From the NCBI RefSeq assembly GCF_040436345.1, contig NC_133224.1, forward strand, positions 8,982,741 through 9,046,740: a stretch of DNA of 64,000 nucleotides. The letters run 5' to 3'. Made by a program: the position numbers and the translations under genes. This document shows, piece after piece, positions 52,890-64,000 of this stretch. The notes below the pieces were generated by a model. The model had not been told where the DNA came from. It did no database searches and saw only the letters and a program-made list of their open reading frames with translations. The stretch is from Pagrus major (lineage: Eukaryota; Chordata; Actinopteri; Spariformes; Sparidae). Positions within the stretch are counted from its first letter, which is position 1. Every line of letters begins with the position of its first letter.

Positions 52890-54450
52890 GGTGAGAATGC
52901 AGGGGCGTGGTCTCCGCCTTTCACCACACCCCCCAGAATGTGACGTAACCCTACAGATCCCTTTTCGATTCCCGGTGCTCCCAGATACTAAAGTCTACAA
53001 ATGATATAATTTGTGTGCACGTGACTAATTAATAACATAATATTAGTAATGTATTCATAATAATATTTAAATGCATGTATATTTATTTAGCAGACACTTT
53101 TATCCTCAACAAAAGAGAAGCATATATTTTTGTTGTGACTGAATTTCTATTTCCAATACTATAAGTGACCCCCTCCATTAATTCATCCAACAGTATCTAC
53201 AGACAATGACAAATAAAAACTATATACACAAATTAAAGAGTTCATGTTTATTATTTATTTATTTATTTACTTATTATGTCTTCGTATGACACAGTATGAT
53301 CAGGTATTTGGTCTTCTACATCTTCATCTTCTTTGCCCACATCCACACAGACAGTTGTATTCAAAGCATTTTATATGGGTAATGTTTAATTTTAAAATTA
53401 AACATTAGCACCCCCATGAGGTCTCTCCTGTTTGGACCCCCACAAGACACCATCGCGTTCAGTCCCAATCCCCTTCTGCACGGACAGGATCTGGCCGGCC
53501 TCGTTGCCAATAGAGGTCACCAGAGAGCTGTCCACACCCTCAGCCATGCCAGCTGCTTTGTCATCTTGAATTTGACAGCAGCATTTGTTTTTTTTACACA
53601 TTATCTAATAGCGGCGAGTGTATGTAGATTTATTACACAGCACACATTTATAATAGCTGCTAATGTTATGTATGGATGTGTAGGATAGTGGAGGAGAAGG
53701 GCTGGGGGTCATAGGATGGAGCAGGCCTGGGGCTCCTTCTAACCACTAAATTGTGATTTGGTGAACTTAAAGGTGAAACAGAGTTCGTTTACTATGCAAA
53801 ACAATCAAAATTATTCATACAAATATTAATTACTAAAAAAATATTTACCATGACAAACTCAGAGAGGACCGCAGGAAAGACTGCAGCAGTCGCACCAGGG
53901 GCCGAAGACAAGGCCATAGACAGCGGGACATCGACAGGAAACTGAGTGGCAGGCGGCTAAAACAACAGCATAACAGCTTTCTCACAGACATGCAGTGCAA
54001 GATTAACAATAATGAGTAACAGTGTGAAATTCACAATTACAGGCCATGGACCCTCCAATCAGGGTGGTCTGTCTGCGGGCCTGCATGCAGCTTTTCTCAA
54101 TCTGCAGTATTGTATTGACCATTTTATATCAAGTGCTTACCAATCACTGTAAAAATTAATAGGGACATATTGCGCTATGCTTTACTTCACGGGCAGTTAG
54201 CTAACGAAAAGGTGAGCTAACTGGCACAATGCTTTTTTAACTACAATGTACTTCAGTTTGTTTGTTTAGCCGCCATGAACTACAGTTGGTAGCTCCTTAC
54301 CTCATACGAGTGACAGAGCTAACCAACTAACTAACTACTAACAAAGACCAAGACAAAATCTCCTCTAAAAAACGGCAGCTTCATGAACTAGGGAGGTTAA
54401 AATGGCGTCGCTGACTAATTATTTCACTGTGTGTGAGCCTCGTTCTCAGA
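52890..54450 (-). other. Possible unrecognised minus-strand transcription unit
   Basis: Three minus-strand open stretches look exon-like. One contains IEKSCMQARRQTTLIGGSMA (about 54095-54036). A second, after a good TTTTAG acceptor, reads PPATQFPVDVPLSMALSSAP and on to a GTAAAT donor (about 53957-53850). The third contains DDKAAGMAEGVDSSLVTSIG and SVQKGIGTERDGVLWGSKQE and ends at a stop at 53398. Upstream at about 54403-54520 are GCCATTTT, a YY1-type word on the minus strand, and two inverted CCAAT boxes (TGATTGGA), typical of a housekeeping promoter. I do not recognise the protein and the exon phases are not resolved. It may be a decayed transposon gene or a noncoding RNA. Confidence 0.3.
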
Positions 54451-57400
54451 ATGGATGAAAGAGCTGTGATTGGATGCGTCCAATGTCATCCCGCGCTGTG
54501 ATTGGACACATCCAATTTTCCCAGTTTGACAGTAATTATGTAATACGTATCATCTCTCTGCAATCTGTAGACTGTGGATGATAAGTTTATGGTCCTGGCT
54601 TATTGTATCGTGGGGCAATTTCTATGGAAGCCCATATAAAAATAATGACATAACTTAAGCTTAATGAAAAAAATATTCCCATGGTAGGTCATATAAAAAG
54701 ATTTTTAAAAAAGCCATTATTCTAAGATAAAAAGTCAAAATTGTAAGTTATAAAAGTCAAACATTTGCCTCATTATTGTGTAATAATAATGATATTTTTA
54801 TCTCATATTTTTTTTACTTTTTATATCATTATTTCAATTTTCAACCTCTTAAATATGACTTTTTATATATTTTGTATAATATATATGTATATATAAAAAT
54901 ATGATCCAATACCAGTTCCTGCCTAATGTTACTTTAAGACATCTGTAGTCTTAACTCTAATAGACGGCTGTACATTCACTGTCTCTCTGTGACTTTGACT
55001 GAACAGGGTGACCTCGTTGCATTGTATACTGACTTTGTGTGAAATAAGAACAGTTTGAGCAAGCTTTTATTGCAGTGATGGGGGTTAAGACCTTGCTAGA
55101 ACCAGAATAAGAAGTTTCCAAAGCAAATTAAACACTCCTTCAGAAGCTTTACGTCTCAAAGGGCAGACAACCTATAATGTGAGCCTATTAACTGGCTCAT
55201 GCAAGACCAAACACTAAAAGAATATGTCATACTTTCACTTTGTTGGGGATATGTAAAGCTGACTTTTTCTCCCTGGCCCCTGCTGCATGGATGCTATTTC
55301 AGCATTATCTGCTCTCCAGGTTGTCTCAGTTCAGACAGCTCAGCTCTGAATGGAGCCCAGGAGCCGGTGTCTTCCTCTGTGTGTCACACTGCATAATATC
55401 TGGGTTAGCTAAAGCGCAGCACCCAGGGGAGGCGCTTTTCCCTCTCATCCTCGACATGTCTCCCTGCCAAACGGACGTGGGGGGGAGGGTGTTGAAGGGG
55501 GAGAGGATGATGATGAGGAGGAGGAGGGTGGTAGCCACAGCACAGTAGTGCAGTGTGTCAGGGCCTGCGGCATATGAGTGTCCTGGCCAGTTTCACCCTT
55601 TTTTTTTTTTTTTTTGCAGACGCAAAGTGAGACACATGCACAGTCATGGCTCCAAATACCTCACACACATGGATGCTCCACACACAAACGCACATAGGAG
55701 CACACACCGTCTCGCCAGCCAGCCAATCTGGAAACAGCAGACACCTCAGTGGCCAGAGGCTCAGTGGGTGGGGGGGTGCACAGATGCACACACATCCCCT
55801 CCCTCGCTGTGTGTCTTGCATTGCAGCGTGTCTCTCTCCTGGCAGATGTGGCCGTCGGATCAGACACTAACAAATTCCTGTCTTGTCATTTGTGGGCACG
55901 GGGGGGAAGCCGAGCCGGAGCGGTTCAGGCACCTGTTGCAGCACAGAGAGACAGAGGGAGAGAGAGGAGTGTGCACAGCAGAGGAGGCATAATTGAGATT
56001 CCTGTTTACATGATATCCAGTTATTGGAGCAGCTGACAAGAGTAACAGATAACACACACTGATGCTTCACACATGTTGTGGCAGTGAGGAAGGCCGGGCT
56101 GTCTGCCATGTGCTCAGGATGCCAGGGGTTCAATCCAGGCATCTTCTGTCGCATACAGTCACTTCCCTGTTCGTCTTGTCCGAAATACCTTGAAAAATCC
56201 AAATTTGCATATTTTTGCATGACTACAATTTTGTTGGAAAAGCAGCTTTTGTGTGAAAAAGTATTTTAAGACTTTGGTTTATTCTTAGTCAAACAGCAAA
56301 GCGCTGAACTGCATAATTATATCTTTGAAATTAAGAAAGAATCTGTTGAAATACTTCTGAGTTGCAGGCTCGTTAAATGGCTCGTTAAGTGTTGCTCCAC
56401 GACCAATTAACTGATGGTGTCAGTGAATGAGCAGTGACTGTCCTGACATAATTATGCTGTAAAAAGTAGTTGAGGCCTACACATGTATTGTGTGTGGATG
56501 TTTGATATATGTGAGCCAACATCATGACCCTGAAACTGAAGCAATTAAATAGAATTCAGCCATAATTAATTCATTTGTGTTGTTTTTGCCTGTGCATTTC
56601 CAACCGTGGTATGTCATATTGTCTTCAGTGAAATAGATTCACCTCCAAGACATGACATGGTAGTCATCAGTGAATAAAATTGCACAGAAAAACATCTTGA
56701 CAAAGGTTACTTAATAAAAAAAACAGGCTCCAGAAGATCTGAGCAAATAAGATTTTCTTGAAAAATTCAACTACATTTCCAAGGTCAAGACTGAACTTTC
56801 AGCTCAGGTTGAATGAAACGAAGAGCGTATTATCGCCTGTGACCAAAAGTGGCTGAGATATCCCAGTGATTCATGGCATTAAAGGCCTCTTAGTACCAAT
56901 AAATGGGCATTTTCAGCATCAAGGGGTTAAAAACTAAATGCTTTGCTGCAAAAAATGCAATAAAATGAACTAAATGCAATTAAATCGAGGCTGCATGAAG
57001 TGTTAAAATACATTTCTTTTAAACACATGGCTTATTTGTGTGTGTGTGTGTGTGTAAAACGCTCTGACATTTCAACCCACTGCAAACCATTCTTCATATT
57101 CTCTCCGTATAGCCGTGCCAGTTCCTCCTGCCTGACCCCTGTTATTTCGCTGCGAGGTTTTTGAATGTGAAAGGCAAATCAAAATTCCTTTTGTCAAAAC
57201 AAAAGTGCCCTGAGCAGCCACCGAGAGGCTGGATGGGGATGTAGGGATTCCCATGGCCTTACTGCCATCCAGTTGACACAGCCTGCTGCTTGCTCGTGAT
57301 TTTCACAGTGAGAGCTCCCAAAAACAAAATAAAAAAAAAATAAAAAATGTCTTGTGTTTTGTTGCACACCTCTGTGTTAGAGCTGGATTGTGCTCTCTGA

Positions 57401-57500
57401 GCTGTTTAACATGATGCTTTATGATGAGGGGGTTACAGTTTGCACATTCTCAATTGTTTTCATCCCCACCACAAGTAGTTAATTTTTAAGCAATACAATC
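54450..57500. other. Spacer upstream of chd3
   Basis: AT-rich to about 55000, then moderately GC-rich and low in complexity (55440-55960) with no family resemblance in any frame. The 145-codon plus frame at 55555-55992 is His/Ser/Thr-rich and runs over CACA tracts; I do not call it a gene. A GT microsatellite lies at about 57038-57055. Confidence 0.5.
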
Positions 57501-58298
57501 TGATGTAAGTCTGGGCATGGCTGCGGCAGATTTTCCCAACCCCCCTCTCTCAATCCCTCCCCAGCACTCACACACACACACGCACGCACACACACACACG
57601 CACGCCCGCTGCTGCTGCTGCCGCTGCTCCAAAATACTTTTTTATACAACGGTGGGGGCTCCGGAGAGTATAAGGTGGCCATATTTGATAGATTTGTGTC
57701 GGGCTCTGCAATGCAGAAAGCGAGAGTTGTTGCGTGTGATCTTGCAAAGTGACAGTGACACCAGGCAAGTGTGTCGGCTTCGTGACTGATCCGGACTTGG
57801 GGGGGGGGAGAAAAAAAAAGAGGGGTGGGGGGGAGAGAGAGAGAGAAAAAGAGAGGAGGGGGCTGCTGGTGGTGGTGGCGGCGGGTGGTGTTGGGTGGTG
57901 GTGGGGGGCAGACAAAAAAAGAAACAAACAACTAACAATGTAACTTACATGCACTCACACACCCCTTTTTTCTTGTAACAATGTGTACGTTTTTGAGGAG
58001 GGAGGGGGCGCGCGGAGGGAGAAGGAGAGACGGAGAGAGATAGAGAGAGGAGGAGGGGGGTGCGTTCTGAAATAATATAGTCAGCCATTTTTTATGTAAG
58101 GGGATTTTTTCTTATTGGGGGGGTTGTTAAAAAATAAATATAAGAGGGCGGCCATCTTTGTTGCTCTGCCTAGTGTAAAATATTTCAAAACGCCCCCCAC
58201 TTTTTTCTGTGCCGATTTGAATATTAAATAAATATCACACATTCGCGCAAGATTACGCTTTTTTTGAGCACAAGGACGGATCCAATGACAGGAGTATA
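57500..58298 (+). promoter_or_regulatory. chd3: GC-rich promoter and 5' UTR region of chd3
   Basis: Purine-rich GGGGG/GAGAGA tracts (57797-57915 and 57990-58065), CpG-containing patches and a CA/CG microsatellite (57567-57603) lead into the chd3 start. GGCGGCCATCTTTGTTG at about 58147-58163 contains GCCATCTT, the reverse of the YY1 consensus; CAGCCATTTTTTATG near 58082 is a weaker one. YY1 sites just downstream of the start site are common in housekeeping promoters. Exact start sites cannot be set from sequence. Confidence 0.5.

Positions 58299-64000
<5,702 letters not shown>

Noticed and set aside
55555-55992. 145-codon plus-strand open frame
   Set aside because: Composition is driven by CACA and CT-rich tracts; nothing resembles a known domain and overlapping frames are open too.
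57479-57931. Pro/Ser-rich minus-strand open frames
   Set aside because: They arise from the purine-rich promoter tracts of chd3 read on the other strand.

Overview
This is a window of vertebrate nuclear DNA, almost certainly from a ray-finned (teleost) fish. The genes are intron-rich with GT-AG splice sites and their proteins match known vertebrate families. The AT-rich spaces between them hold repeat families common in teleost genomes. There are no operons, CRISPR arrays, phages or bacterial features. I saw no convincing retrovirus or other capsid-bearing element.

Layout: 1-12.3 kb has no recognisable gene and carries several small DNA-transposon relics and microsatellites. 12.4-18.2 kb (minus strand) is tm4sf5 in four exons. 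20.7-21.5 kb (plus) is the 3' part of a TMEM272-like membrane protein gene. 23.1-26.9 kb (plus) is cytidine deaminase (cda), with a 7-nt coding part in exon 1 and a likely GC-AG first intron that holds no transposon; its second intron contains a 753-bp terminal-inverted-repeat transposon. 27.2-29.9 kb (plus) is fis1, the mitochondrial fission adaptor. 30.7-37.6 kb is a gene-poor, repeat-rich spacer. 37.8-40.5 kb (plus) is claudin-15 in five exons. 42.8-48.6 kb (plus) is dnajc3 (P58IPK), an ER co-chaperone in twelve exons. 50.8-52.2 kb (minus) is naa38 in three exons. 52.8 kb (minus) is a tRNA-Asn(GTT) gene. 53.4-54.45 kb may hold an unrecognised minus-strand transcription unit. From 58.3 kb to the right edge (plus) are the first five coding exons of chd3, a NuRD-type chromatin remodeller, behind a GC-rich promoter region; the gene runs off the window.

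The genes do not form one pathway. The order is of interest for synteny: cldn15-fis1 are neighbours in human 7q22, and naa38-chd3 are neighbours in human 17p13 with tm4sf5 in the same band, while dnajc3, tmem272 and cda lie elsewhere in human. The window therefore joins pieces of several ancestral vertebrate blocks. All exon coordinates below were worked out by hand from reading frame, splice consensus and remembered family sequences; no alignment was run.
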